Below, in pieces: positions 9,663 through 19,771 of a stretch of DNA of 64,000 bases (the stretch's first letter is position 1; each line of letters starts with the position of its first letter). Position numbers and translations under genes: made by a program. Location: positions 62,001-126,000 of the forward strand of contig NZ_BAKM01000004.1 of the NCBI RefSeq assembly GCF_000614185.1, read 5' to 3'. The notes beneath the pieces are model-generated. The model searched no databases. It saw only the letters and a program-made list of their open reading frames with translations, and was not told where the DNA came from. This DNA comes from Phocaeicola sartorii JCM 17136 = DSM 21941. Its GTDB lineage: Bacteria; Bacteroidota; Bacteroidia; Bacteroidales; Bacteroidaceae.

Positions 9663-12600
9663 TTAGAAAGTTAAATTAACACCAAAGGTATAAGTTCTAG
9701 CCTTAGGATAAGACTGGTAATCAAAATAAGGTGTAGGGAAGCCATCCTTACCATCGGTCTTCGTGTTGACATCCGGATCTATACCAGAGTATCCGTCAAT
9801 ACAGAACAAGTTGCTTCCTGTAAAATACACACGTGCATTCTGCAATCCAATCTTATTCATCCAATTTTTCGGGAAAGTATAACCTACTGTCAATGTATTC
9901 AGACGCAAATAAGACGCATCTTCAATAAACTTAGAACTTACGATTCCATATTCAGAGAAGAAAGAACTGTAGTTTGTATTCGCATTAAGAGTCGCCAAAG
10001 CTGTAGGATCTTTCACCAGCATCAAGTCACCGTTTGCATCAACATCATAATATTTGAAAGTTTCAGAAACAAACTTCAAACGGTTCTGACCAGCGGAATT
10101 ATCTTTATTTCCCATCAATGAGTGCATTGCATTGGCATTGTACACATCGCCACCAATCTGATAAGTAAAGCCTACAGAAAAATCGATTGCCTTCCAATTT
10201 CCGTTAATTGTAAAACCACCTGTATGCTGTGGCATAGCCTTACCGATAATCGTTTTGTCATCCTCGTCCACAACACCATCACCTGTTGTATCTGCAAATT
10301 TAGGCATACCCGGTATAGCAGTTTGTCCATCCGCTGCCAATCCTTTAACTCCATCCGGATAATTCACAATACCTTGAATATCAGGAACACCCGGTTTCAA
10401 TGTGTATTTACCATCTGCATAAGTAAAATCATCAATCGTATAATATCCTTCTGATTTAAAACCTTGGATCGTACCTACAGGCTGACCTTCACGGATAATA
10501 TAATCATAAGCAGGCTTAGCCATAGATGAACCCCAATCATTCATAGCTCTCGTATCCGCCAACTCCGTCCATCAGTTCATCAATATTATTCTTGTTATAA
10601 TTATAAGTCAAGTTTACACCTAAATTAAAATCTTTACCACGAACAATGTCAAAGCCTAAAGCCAATTCAATTCCCTTATTTGAAGTTTTACCTACATTCT
10701 GGAACTGATAGCTATAACCGGATGCTGCGTCGATAGGCACTTTCATTAAGATATTCTTTGTCGTATTCCAATAATAATCCAAGCTACCGCGAACCCAGTT
10801 ATTAAAGAAACCAAAATCAACACCTAAGTTACGGCTGATAGTAGTTTCCCATTTCAAGTCAGGATTTCCCTTCATGTCACCCGGTACATAAGTGGTTACT
10901 TTTTCACCATCCACTGTTATCTGTTTGGTCTTCCAGGTCTCTCTCCATAAAGAAGCATCAATATTATCCGAGCCAGAAGTACCATACGATACACGAAGTT
11001 TCAGATTATCCAACCAGTCTCTTGTGTTTTCCATGAAAGCTTCATCTGAAATTCTCCACGCTGCCGCTGCTGCCGGGAAATATCCCCACTGGTGACTAGG
11101 TGCAAATTTAGAAGAACCATCGGCACGGAATGTAGCAGTCAAAAGATACTTGCCTTTATAAGAATAATTAGCACGGCCAAACCATGACAAAGTATGGTTA
11201 GGAGTACCTATCTCACCCTTAAAATAATCTTGTCCCAATGAAGGAGTAGTCATATTAATCATACCAAACGCATCATCCATAGTAAATCCTTTAGGATACC
11301 CTACACCATAGATTTCAGTATAATCCGATTTTGATGCCAAGACTTCATTACCAACCAAGAAAGACAAACTATGATCATCTCCAAGCCCCTGTACTTCGTA
11401 ATTCAAAGTAGTTGCCCAACGCACACCGTAACCATCACTTTTCTTCAATTTAGCAGAACTATTATCTTTTTCTGTCTGTCCTGCATTCCATGTCTTTTCT
11501 TGGTTCCAATTACGATTTAACGATAGCTCCGTCTTTGCCGTCAAACCTTTAATAACATTCCAAGTTAAAGCACCTTTTGCACGGATACGGTACATGTTTT
11601 TTATATAATCTACAGTATTCAAGTAATACAAAGGATTACTAGTTTCTTCCATATTTGTATCACCTTGACCAAATCCAGCAGTAAAAGAAGCATCACCCAA
11701 AGGATTATCCACAGGACGATAAGTGTAAGCAGAGGTTGCATTACCAAAACCAGATCCATTTACTTCTATTTCACTATAACGCAAGTCAAAATCCGCAGTT
11801 AACTTTTTATTAATCTTTTGCGTCAATTTGAAATTCGCATTCCAACGCTGGAAACCAGACTTCACACGGATACCTTCATCATCCATATAGTTCACTGATG
11901 AATAAAACTTAGTTTTATCTGTACCACCAGATAAAGATACATCATGATTCCAAGATGACGCAGTCTGCATCAAATCATTTATATAATTATGAGTGGTCAT
12001 ATTTTTATATTCATTCAAATGATTTCCGTACTTGGATCCTAATCCAAAATATCTGGCAACTCCATCACCATAAGAATCTCCCAGACTCTTCATATATGCC
12101 CATGTATTATACACATAGTCATAAGGATCCATAGTCTCCAATAATTTCGGATTCTCCTTCATCTGATAATACATATTATACTTGACAGAGACCCGGCCAT
12201 CCTTGCCGCCCTTTGTAGTAACCAATATTACACCGTTAGCACCACGAGCACCATAAATAGCTGTAGAAGCAGCATCCTTTAACACATCAATACTTTCGAT
12301 ATTGTCAGCAGGAATATCATCAATGCCACTAACTTGAACACCATCTACAATAAACAAGGGATCATTAGACTGAGTGATAGAACCACCTCCACGAATGCGG
12401 ATAGACATACCTGCACCCGGACGACCGTCTTGTGAAGTCACACTCACACCGGGCAATTGTCCTTGTAAAGCCTGTGCAACATTGGCAACCGGATTAGCCG
12501 CTAATTTTTCACCGGTAACAGAAGCGACAGATCCTGTCAAATCACGTCTTTTCACCGTACCATAACCAATAACAACGACTTCATCCAAAGTCTTGTTATC

Positions 12601-12891
12601 TTCTTCCAATACAATAACCAAGTCTTTTCCGGTTTTCACCTCTTTAGTAAGATACCCGATATAGGAAACCACCAAAGTAGCGTTACTCGGAACATCCGGA
12701 ATTGAAAACTTACCATCGAAATCTGTGATTGTACCATTGGTTGTTCCTTTTACCAGTACATTCACACCAATCATAGGTTCGCCTGTTTTGTCTTTCACCA
12801 AACCTGTTGCGGTTTGGGCAAAAGCAACCAAACAAAGCATACTCAAAAAGAGAGTTGAGACAGCTTTTCTAGCTAATTCTTTTAGATTCAT
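9663..12891 (-). CDS. SusC/RagA-like TonB-dependent transporter, one frameshift
   Basis: The N-terminal piece (12891-10537) carries the signal peptide (LFLSMLCLVAFAQ), CNA-B domain (GLVKDKTGEPMIGVNVLV), DEVVVIGYGTVKRRDLTGS TonB-box/linker, plug signature GARGANGVILVTTKG and most of the barrel. The C-terminal piece (10562-9663) continues the barrel to the end, GVNLTF. They are one protein: at about 10558-10562 the sequence has one extra base; removing a C turns GVGGYESYE-stop into GVADTRAMNDWG and restores the frame, giving about 1075 residues. The two pieces overlap by 26 bases, which is the mark of an indel rather than of two genes. It pairs with the SusD gene three bases downstream. The nearby CE8/GH105 operon suggests pectic oligosaccharides as ligand (inference). 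Confidence 0.9.
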
Positions 12892-12953
12892 AAGATGTGT
12901 TTTTATAGTTATTAAAATGTTTTTTTAAGGTTTTGACCTTAGTTTCACCGTTG

Positions 12954-12961
12954 CAAAATTA
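12954..12961 (-). promoter_or_regulatory. -7 box upstream of second susC
   Basis: TAATTTTG on the - strand, matching TAnnTTTG, 63 bases before the ATG at 12891. The -33 element is not clear. Confidence 0.45.
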
Positions 12962-13050
12962 AGAATATAACATTACCTTCATGTGTAGTTTTATCTTTTT
13001 ATGTGGATTTATTAGGCATTTTTCACGACTTCCAATTATTCAACACAACA

Positions 13051-13087
13051 AAAAGAGGAGACCTCCACCAACGTAGAAGTCTCCTCT
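13051..13087 (-). terminator. Intrinsic terminator after pectinesterase
   Basis: Read on the - strand: AGAGGAGAC and GTCTCCTCT arms (13079-13087 and 13054-13062) followed by a U tract (A run 13050-13053 and neighbours on +). It ends the GH105-CE8 operon and insulates it from the susC promoter. Confidence 0.75.
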
Positions 13088-13108
13088 TCAAGCAATTATA
13101 AATTCAAT

Positions 13109-14062
13109 CTAGTCTATTGGGTTCCAATTACTTTGAGTACCAAAAATAGCATCGACCGTCACCGCCTCCGCTTCTTTCTTTGTCAGCTGTTTGCTCCACG
13201 CTACCCTTTCTGAAACATTTGCGCCCTCACCGGTATTTTTATATTCCATATAACGGGCTGTTTCTTCATTGGACTGCTTGCCCCAATTGTGCCATCCGGC
13301 AGGAACAATATGCTTGCCCAACTCACATTCTATAAATAAGGTATAAGCGTATGGACGCCAAGGACGACCTAAATACACTTTATCCACTCCCGGTTCTGCC
13401 GTCAGCTTACAGTGTTTGAAAACATATCCATATTTAGCCTCTTTCGGAGTGGAAGCAGCCGTTACATACGAATTGCGTTTGCTGTGGATCATACAATTTT
13501 CAAACAAAGCGGTGGAAGGACCGAAAATAAAGTCTGTAGTACCATCGATATAACAATCCTTAAAATAAAGGCGGGTAAATTTAGCACCGGTATAAATAGT
13601 ATCCTGATTACCCAAAATACGGCAATTGATAAATTTCAAACGGTCACCTTCCGTATGCAGAGCCACCGCCTGTCCCAACTGAGCCGCATTATTCTCAATA
13701 GTCAGATTCTTAAAAGTGATGTCACTGCCCTCCACTTTCACCGTATAAGTGCGGAAAGTACCCATTTTATTTATATTCGCATGATCATCATAAGTTATAA
13801 TCGTCTTATCACGATCTTCACCTATGATATCTATATTTTCCACCCATGAAGGAACAATCACTTTCTCCTTGTATACTCCGTTCTTCACATAGATCGTAAC
13901 AGTATAATCCATGAAAGCCCGAGCACTTTCCACAGCCTCCTGCAAAGTACGGAAATCCCCCGTTCCATCGCGTGAAACAACAAGGGTATCCCGGCGTTCC
14001 TGAGCCCATGTTCCGCTAACAGCGACTAACAACAGCAATAATCCTAAAACTTTTCTCATCAT
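13109..14062 (-). CDS. Pectinesterase, CE8 family, exported
   Basis: A 317-residue protein with a signal peptide (cleavage near GTWAQ, residue 21) and a full CE8 right-handed beta-helix. Family motifs are all visible: GVYKEKV, QAVAL (Gln131), NQDTIY (Asp154), DFIFG (Asp177) and LGRPW (Arg233, Trp235). By analogy with characterised CE8 enzymes the two aspartates are the acid/base and nucleophile, and Arg233 binds the galacturonate carboxylate. It would remove methyl esters from homogalacturonan in the periplasm or at the surface, so that lyases can act. It starts 11 bases after the GH105 gene, so the two form an operon closed by the terminator at 13051-13087. Only the ester position or preferred chain length is unknown. 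Confidence 0.95.
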   Translation of the reverse strand: MMRKVLGLLLLLVAVSGTWAQERRDTLVVSRDGTGDFRTLQEAVESARAFMDYTVTIYVKNGVYKEKVIVPSWVENIDIIGEDRDKTIITYDDHANINKMGTFRTYTVKVEGSDITFKNLTIENNAAQLGQAVALHTEGDRLKFINCRILGNQDTIYTGAKFTRLYFKDCYIDGTTDFIFGPSTALFENCMIHSKRNSYVTAASTPKEAKYGYVFKHCKLTAEPGVDKVYLGRPWRPYAYTLFIECELGKHIVPAGWHNWGKQSNEETARYMEYKNTGEGANVSERVAWSKQLTKKEAEAVTVDAIFGTQSNWNPID

Positions 14063-14073
14063 CTCACCTCCTG

Positions 14074-15303
14074 TTATTTACATGCAGTTCCACAACTGCT
14101 TTTCTGAAACAAACGCTCCCATTCCAGACTGGCCATAATGAACGGGCCTACCGCCTTCGCATCATTAGAACGTATTTTTTCAGTTATATAATAATTATAA
14201 TCTCCGGTACGATACACCGGCTTGCCTCCCAAACCGGCAACGGCACACCCTTTAGTGATAGAAACCACACCTTTATTGTCCACTTCTATGAATTGGGTCA
14301 GAAGCCCTTCATACCCTTTCTTGGCCACTTCCATGTACGAAGGACAGATATACCCCTTACGCAACGCCTTCAACAGAGTGTATACAAACATGGTAGAACA
14401 AGAGGATTCCAGATAATTTCCTTCATCCCCGCTTCTGTCAATCACCTGATACCAGACTCCTGTTGCAGGATCCTGGGTACGTTTAATCTGGGCAGCCAGT
14501 TTATTCAATATTTCGATAACCGACTCACGTCCGGCTTCGTGTTCCGGTATAAAGTCGAGCACATCCACACAAGCCATCGCGTACCATCCCATGGCACGTC
14601 CCCAGCAATGCTGTGACCATCCGGTAGTCTTGTCCGCCCACTTTTCACGCTTGCTCACATCACATGCATGACGGTATAAATCAGTCTTCGGATCATAATT
14701 ATGGCGGGCCACTGTGACGAACTGATTGATAATATCAGCATAATCATTCACACGGTTGTTACGGTAAGCATACTCCGCATAGAACGGTTGTCCCATATAA
14801 AGCCCGTCCAGCCACATCTGGTTCTCATAAATCTTCTTGTGCCAGAAACCGCCATCGGCGTTACGGGGATGCGTATCCAACTGACTGCGCAATAAATCCA
14901 ATGCTTTTTTGTATTTCTCGTCCTTAGTCTGCTCGTAAATACGGAAAAGCATCTTGCCGGAATTCAGACGGTCAATGTTATATTCCTCCAGTTTATAAGT
15001 TTCGATAGAACCATCCTGATGAATCATCGTATCGGCATAAGCCACCGCATAATCAAAAAATTTCTTATCACCGTATGCATCATATACATCCAGCATAGCT
15101 TGAAGTTCCAAGCCATGACAGTAATCCCACTTCAGACGGGTCTGAAAATCCAACTGCCAGGATTCGGGACAACGTACCATCTCTGATTCCGCCATACGTA
15201 CAGACCAAGGCTTATTACCACAAACCTGCTGAGCCATACCCATCAAGGGTGCAGCCACAAACAAACCGGACACAATAATTTTACAAATAGAATTCTTTTT
15301 CAT
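14074..15303 (-). CDS. GH105 unsaturated rhamnogalacturonyl hydrolase (YteR-like)
   Basis: An alpha/alpha-barrel hydrolase of about 409 residues counted from Met MKKNSICKII, which begins a good signal peptide (ends MGMAQQ). The open frame extends upstream to 15381 but crosses the promoter at 15347-15354, so the later start is preferred. GH105 motifs seen: KWDYCHGLELQAM, MWLDGLYMGQPFYAEY (Asp166 aligns with the catalytic Asp of YteR) and HCWGRAMGWYAMA. Family activity: hydration of the enol-ether double bond at the non-reducing end of lyase-made oligosaccharides, releasing 4-deoxy-5-keto-uronate. That product is the substrate of the KduI encoded by the divergent operon, a good functional match. 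GH88 is the closest alternative; the pectinesterase partner favours GH105. Confidence 0.9.
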   Translation of the reverse strand: MKKNSICKIIVSGLFVAAPLMGMAQQVCGNKPWSVRMAESEMVRCPESWQLDFQTRLKWDYCHGLELQAMLDVYDAYGDKKFFDYAVAYADTMIHQDGSIETYKLEEYNIDRLNSGKMLFRIYEQTKDEKYKKALDLLRSQLDTHPRNADGGFWHKKIYENQMWLDGLYMGQPFYAEYAYRNNRVNDYADIINQFVTVARHNYDPKTDLYRHACDVSKREKWADKTTGWSQHCWGRAMGWYAMACVDVLDFIPEHEAGRESVIEILNKLAAQIKRTQDPATGVWYQVIDRSGDEGNYLESSCSTMFVYTLLKALRKGYICPSYMEVAKKGYEGLLTQFIEVDNKGVVSITKGCAVAGLGGKPVYRTGDYNYYITEKIRSNDAKAVGPFIMASLEWERLFQKSSCGTACK

Positions 15304-15346
15304 GAAGACGTTTATTTTTAGTATTAGACCTATTTCATTCAGGAAA

Positions 15347-15354
15347 CAAAAGTA
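15347..15354 (-). promoter_or_regulatory. -7 box for the GH105-CE8 operon
   Basis: TACTTTTG on the - strand (TAnnTTTG), 44 bases upstream of the proposed ATG at 15303. Confidence 0.5.
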
Positions 15355-15499
15355 GCATTTTCCTTGAAAAACGGTGTGCACTTTTCAACCTACTAAGTGT
15401 ATTATTTGGTATTCGTGTGCGGGAACAGTTATTTTTGTGCACGATAACGATAAAAATCGTTCAAAAATTGCCTTTTTACTAATTATTATGCCTTTCAGG

Positions 15500-15530
15500 T
15501 TTGATAAGTTGAGAAAAGGTTTTATTTTTG
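15500..15530 (+). promoter_or_regulatory. Bacteroides promoter for the EIIC-kduI operon
   Basis: TTTG at 15500-15503 and TATTTTTG at 15523-15530 are separated by 19 bases, an exact fit to the Bacteroidetes -33/-7 consensus (TTTG-N19-TAnnTTTG). It lies about 62 bases before the ATG at 15593 and excludes the longer open frame that starts at 15374. Confidence 0.7.
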
Positions 15531-15592
15531 GGGCAGTTTTTAATTTATACTATTGTAGAAAACACAGTCATTTACTATTAATTCACAAGAGA

Positions 15593-16983
15593 ATGGAACA
15601 AGTTTTTAGTTATATCATCGGTTTAGGAGCAGCGGTGATGATGCCTATAATTTTTACAATCTTAGGCGTTTGTATCGGGATCAAATTCAGCAAGGCATTA
15701 AAAAGCGGTCTGCTGGTAGGGGTTGGTTTCGTTGGTTTATCAGTAGTCACTGCACTTCTGACCAGCAGTTTGGGTCCGGCCTTAAGCAAGGTGGTCGAAA
15801 TATATGGCCTGCAACTGAAAGTTTTTGATATGGGATGGCCTGCTGCGGCAGCCGTGGCCTATAACACTTCTGTGGGTGCATTCATCATTCCGGTATGTCT
15901 GGCTGTCAATATCTTAATGTTATTGACAAAAACCACCCGTACGGTTAACATTGATTTATGGAACTATTGGCATTTCGCTTTCATCGGAGCCGTAGTTTAT
16001 TTTGCGACAGATAATATCTGGTGGGGCTTCTTTGCGGCCGTTATCTGTTATATCATCACATTAATTCTGGCAGATTACACAGCAGACAAATTCCAAGGTT
16101 TCTATGATAAAATGGAAGGGATTTCCATTCCGCAGCCTTTTTGTGCGGGCTTCGTACCATTTGCTCTCATTATAAATAAGGTACTGGACAAAATTCCCGG
16201 ATTTGAAAAGCTGAACATTGACGCAGAAGGTATGAAGAAGAAATTCGGTTTGTTAGGCGAACCCCTTTTCTTAGGTATTCTGGTAGGATGTGGCATCGGT
16301 GCATTATCTTGCAAGAACGGGCAAGAAATAATAGACAAGATTCCTTATATTCTAGGTTTAGGTATCAAGATGGGAGCGGTAATGGAGCTGATCCCCCGTA
16401 TTACCAGCCTGTTCATCGAAGGGTTGAAGCCCATTTCGGACGCTACCCGTGAACTGATTGCCAAAAAGTTCAAAGGCGCCGTAGGTTTGAATATCGGAAT
16501 GAGTCCCGCCTTGGTGATCGGACATCCGGCTACCTTAGTTGTATCTTTGTTGTTAATCCCTGTAACCATCTTATTGGCAGTGGTGCTTCCGGGCAATGAG
16601 TTCCTGCCATTGGCTTCATTAGCAGGTATGTTCTATGTATTTCCATTGGTATTACCTATCACCAAAGGAAATGTGGTAAAGACCTTCATCATTGGTTTTG
16701 TAGTGCTGGCCATCGGTCTGTATTTTGTAACCGACCTGGCACCTTACTTTACCCAAGCAGCTCACGATGTATATACCAAGACACAAGATGCCGCCGTAAA
16801 CATCCCGTCAGGTTTTGAAGGCGGTGCGCTGGATTTCGCTTCAAGTCCTTTCTCATGGGCTATCTTCATTTGACTTATTCATTCAAATGGATCGGTTCCG
16901 GAATTTTGGTACTGATTACACTTTTCTTAATGGTGCTGAACCGTCGTTCCATCATTAAATACCAGAGAACAATGAAAAATTAA
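15593..16983 (+). CDS. Orphan EIIC-Gat-type permease (galactitol PTS IIC family), C-terminal frameshift
   Basis: A polytopic membrane protein that resembles the galactitol/SgcC EIIC family (N-terminal GLGAAVMMPIIFTILGVCIGI, ALKSGLLVGVGFVGL, NIGMSPALVIGHP). The start is ATG 15593 (MEQVFSYII), which follows the promoter at 15500-15530. As written the frame stops at 16873 after FSWAIFI. One added base near 16867 continues it as FHLTYSFKWIGSG plus a final membrane helix and a basic tail (RRSIIKYQRTMKN) to a stop at 16981-16983, 463 residues in all. No EIIA, EIIB, HPr or EI gene is nearby. It shares an operon with kduI (18 bases away), so secondary transport of a uronate or its isomer is my inference, not phosphotransfer. 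Confidence 0.8.
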
Positions 16984-17001
16984 AATTTAAAGATAATCAT
17001 T

Positions 17002-17958
17002 ATGAAAAAATTAGCGATTGCAATGATGCTGAGTGTTTCTGCCCTGGCAGCTTCAGCTCAAGTGAATTACAAAGTACAGACCGCTTGCCATCCGCAAGAT
17101 GTAAAACACTATAACACAGAACGTCTGCGTAGTTCTTTTATGATGGAAAAGGTGATGGCACCGGATGAAATCAATGTTACATACACCCTTTACGACCGTC
17201 TTATCTACGGAGGAGCCATGCCGGTGAACAAAGTGCTGAAACTGGAGACTTTCCGCGAACTGGGTCCGGAAATCACTTACTTCCTTGAACGCCGCGAACT
17301 AGGTGTTATCAATGTAGGTGGTGATGGCGTGGTTACGGTAGACGGTAAGGAATATCCTATGAAATATAAGGAAGCACTCTATGTAGGTTGCGGCAATAAA
17401 GAAGTGACTTTCAAGAGCAATGACGCTGCCAAACCGGCCAAATTCTATATCAATTCGGCACCGGCTTACAAACCATACGTTACCCAGTTGATCACTACCG
17501 ACGCCAAGCTTCAAAAAGCAAATTCCAAACAATATGCTTTGGCTATTTCGGATCATTATGGAAAGATGGAAGACAGCAACGACCGTATTGTAAACCAGTT
17601 AATTGTAAAAGATGTACTGGAAAGAGTGAAAAACGGTGGTACCAACCAATTGCAGATGGGACTTACCGAACTGGCTCCGGGTTCTGTATGGAACACCATG
17701 CCGGCCCATACACATACCCGCCGCATGGAAGCTTATTTCTATTTCAACCTGCCCGAAGGAAATGCCATTTGCCACCTGATGGGCGAACCGCAAGAAGAGC
17801 GTCTGGTATGGTTGCACAATGAACAAGCCATCACTTCTCCCGAATGGTCTATCCATGCCGCCGCAGGTACCAGCAACTATACCTTTATCTGGGGTATGGG
17901 AGGTGAGAACCTGAAATACAGTGACAAGGATGAAATAAAATACACGGATATGAAATAA
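17002..17958 (+). CDS. kduI: 5-keto-4-deoxyuronate isomerase KduI with a signal peptide
   Basis: The body matches Kdu[56 protein letters not shown]. The zinc ligands are present: His236, His238, Glu243 and His285, with exactly the same 2-5-42 spacing as His196/198, Glu203 and His245 of E. coli KduI. The enzyme turns 5-keto-4-deoxyuronate (from unsaturated uronates) into 3-deoxy-D-glycero-2,5-hexodiulosonate. Unusually, residues 1-20 ([20 protein letters not shown]) form a textbook Sec signal peptide, and the protein is about 40 residues longer than the cytosolic E. coli enzyme. That points to a periplasmic isomerase. It follows the EIIC permease by 18 bases and is closed by the terminator at 17993-18060. 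Confidence 0.94.
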   Translation: MKKLAIAMMLSVSALAASAQVNYKVQTACHPQDVKHYNTERLRSSFMMEKVMAPDEINVTYTLYDRLIYGGAMPVNKVLKLETFRELGPEITYFLERRELGVINVGGDGVVTVDGKEYPMKYKEALYVGCGNKEVTFKSNDAAKPAKFYINSAPAYKPYVTQLITTDAKLQKANSKQYALAISDHYGKMEDSNDRIVNQLIVKDVLERVKNGGTNQLQMGLTELAPGSVWNTMPAHTHTRRMEAYFYFNLPEGNAICHLMGEPQEERLVWLHNEQAITSPEWSIHAAAGTSNYTFIWGMGGENLKYSDKDEIKYTDMK

Positions 17959-17992
17959 GCAAAATGGTGCACACCATTGCTCATTAACTCTT

Positions 17993-18060
17993 ATCATTCT
18001 GAATGTTGCAAGAAATCACCTTGTTTTCAGGCTTTTTGCAACATTCGGAATGATTTTTTT
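17993..18060 (+). terminator. Intrinsic terminator after kduI
   Basis: Arms 17993-18010 and 18037-18054 pair over 18 bases with one mismatch around a 26-base loop, followed by seven T residues (18054-18060). It separates kduI from the MFS gene, which has its own promoter. Confidence 0.8.
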
Positions 18061-18112
18061 AGAAATCCCACCATTGATACCGATTTATACAGGCTTTCCG
18101 CCAATTTTTACA

Positions 18113-18142
18113 TTGTGAATAGGTACAGAATGGTTATTTTTA
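18113..18142 (+). promoter_or_regulatory. Possible promoter for the MFS transporter gene
   Basis: TTGT at 18113-18116 and TATTTTTA at 18135-18142, 18 bases apart, resemble the TTTG/TAnnTTTG pair with one mismatch each. It lies downstream of the kduI terminator and 35 bases before the ATG at 18178. Confidence 0.35.
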
Positions 18143-18177
18143 CGTCTCATAAGAAAAACATAATTAAATCTATTATC

Positions 18178-19653
18178 ATGAGTACATTTCAAAAAGTAGG
18201 TGGAAAGATGACAAGCTTCAGATGGATCATTTGTGGTTTGCTATTCTTTGCCACTACAGTCAATTATCTCGACCGTCAGGTGCTTTCATTAACCTGGAAA
18301 GATTTCATTGCTCCGGAATTTCACTGGACGGATTCAAATTACGGAGATATCACAGCCATTTTCTCAATAGTATATGCCATAGCCAACCTGTTTGCCGGCC
18401 GTTTCATCGACTGGATGGGTACTAAGAAAGGTTATCTTTGGGCTATTGCCGTATGGTCTGCCGGAGCTTGCCTTCATGCATTATGCGGCTGGGCTACCGA
18501 AGAGACATTAGGCATTCATAATGCAGAAGAAATGATTTCGGCAACAGGTGCCGTCGCTTCAACCATTGCCATTACCAGTGTGTACTATTTCATTGCCGCC
18601 CGAATTGTATTGGGAGTAGGTGAAGCAGGAAACTTCCCTGCTGCCATCAAAGTTACCGCCGAATACTTTCCCAAGAAAGACCGTGCATTCTCCACTTCCA
18701 TTTTCAATGCGGGTTCTACTGTAGGCGCCTTGGCCGCTCCAATCACGATTCCTCCTTTGGCACGTTATTTCCAAAGCATCGGTGTAGGTAACGGATGGGA
18801 AATGGCTTTCATCGTTATCGGTGGTTTAGGCTTCATTTGGATGGGACTTTGGATGTTCCTCTACAAGAAACCAAATGCCAACCCTCGCGTGAATGCTGCC
18901 GAATTGGAGTATATCGAACAAGACAACAACAATCCTGAAGAATCCGCAGAACAGCAAGCTGCCGCCAATGACTTTGACAACAAGAAGATTTCATTCTTGA
19001 GATGTTTCAAATTTCCCCAGACATGGGCCGTATTTGTCGGCAAATTCATGACCGATGGGGTATGGTGGTTCTTCCTGTTCTGGACTCCGGCATATATTTC
19101 GGATGTATATGGCTTCGCCTCAGATACAACGACTGCACAAATGTTGATTTTCGTGTTATATGCCATCACCATGCTGTCTATTTACGGTGGTAAGCTGCCT
19201 ACGATCATCATTAACAAAACAGGTAAGAATCCGTATGCAGCCCGTATGCAAGCCATGTTTATCTTTGCCTTGTTCCCATTACTGGCGTTGTTTGCCCAGC
19301 CGTTAGGCAATTATTCCTATTGGTATCCTATCATTATTATCGGTATTGCAGGTGCGGCACACCAGTCATGGTCTGCCAATATTTACTCTGTAGTAGGAGA
19401 TATGTTCCCCAAAAGCACCATCGCCACTATCGTAGGTATCGGTGGTATGGCAGGCGGTATCGGTTCTTTCTGTATCAATATGGGCTCCGGCAGACTGTTC
19501 GACTATGCAGCAGAAACGAATATGACCTTTATGGGATTTGAAGGAAAACCTGCCGGCTACTTCATCATATTCTGTGTATGTGCCGTAGCTTATCTGATCG
19601 GCTGGATTATCATGAAAGCATTGGTTCCCAAATATAAACCGGTAGATGCATAA
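18178..19653 (+). CDS. MFS transporter, hexuronate (ExuT/ACS) type
   Basis: A 491-residue protein with about twelve membrane segments. The motifs fit the anion:cation symporter branch of MFS that includes ExuT: NYLDRQVLSLTWKDF in helix 1, the RFIDWMGTKKG loop (A-motif region), RIVLGVGEAGNFPAAIK, and FPKKDRAFSTSIFNAGSTVGAL. Start chosen at ATG 18178 (MSTFQKVGGKM); the open frame reaches back to 17977 but would run through the kduI terminator. Function by family: proton-coupled uptake of galacturonate, glucuronate or a related deoxyuronate across the inner membrane. Its place after kduI and opposite GH105/CE8 fits import of pectin-derived acids. The exact substrate is inference. Confidence 0.9.
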   Translation: MSTFQKVGGKMTSFRWIICGLLFFATTVNYLDRQVLSLTWKDFIAPEFHWTDSNYGDITAIFSIVYAIANLFAGRFIDWMGTKKGYLWAIAVWSAGACLHALCGWATEETLGIHNAEEMISATGAVASTIAITSVYYFIAARIVLGVGEAGNFPAAIKVTAEYFPKKDRAFSTSIFNAGSTVGALAAPITIPPLARYFQSIGVGNGWEMAFIVIGGLGFIWMGLWMFLYKKPNANPRVNAAELEYIEQDNNNPEESAEQQAAANDFDNKKISFLRCFKFPQTWAVFVGKFMTDGVWWFFLFWTPAYISDVYGFASDTTTAQMLIFVLYAITMLSIYGGKLPTIIINKTGKNPYAARMQAMFIFALFPLLALFAQPLGNYSYWYPIIIIGIAGAAHQSWSANIYSVVGDMFPKSTIATIVGIGGMAGGIGSFCINMGSGRLFDYAAETNMTFMGFEGKPAGYFIIFCVCAVAYLIGWIIMKALVPKYKPVDA

Positions 19654-19667
19654 GCATCATTAAAAAG

Positions 19668-19707
19668 ATTCACCACAGATTACACATACGGGTATTCTGT
19701 GGTGAAT
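19668..19707. terminator. Bidirectional terminator between convergent genes
   Basis: ATTCACCACAGA (19668-19679) pairs perfectly with TCTGTGGTGAAT (19696-19707). T-rich sequence follows on the + strand, and a five-A run (19662-19666) gives a U tract for the - strand transcript from the M48-like gene. Confidence 0.7.
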
Positions 19708-19771
19708 TGTTTAGTTTTAGTGTTGCAGGCAAGATTGTGTAACCAACGGTACGAACCGATTATTTATCTAT

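Noticed and set aside
15374-15592. Longer N-terminus for the EIIC permease
   Set aside because: The extension overlaps a near-perfect promoter (15500-15530) and has no membrane-protein character; ATG 15593 is better.
17977-18177. N-terminal extension of the MFS transporter
   Set aside because: It would translate through the kduI terminator hairpin; the MSTFQK start fits family length.
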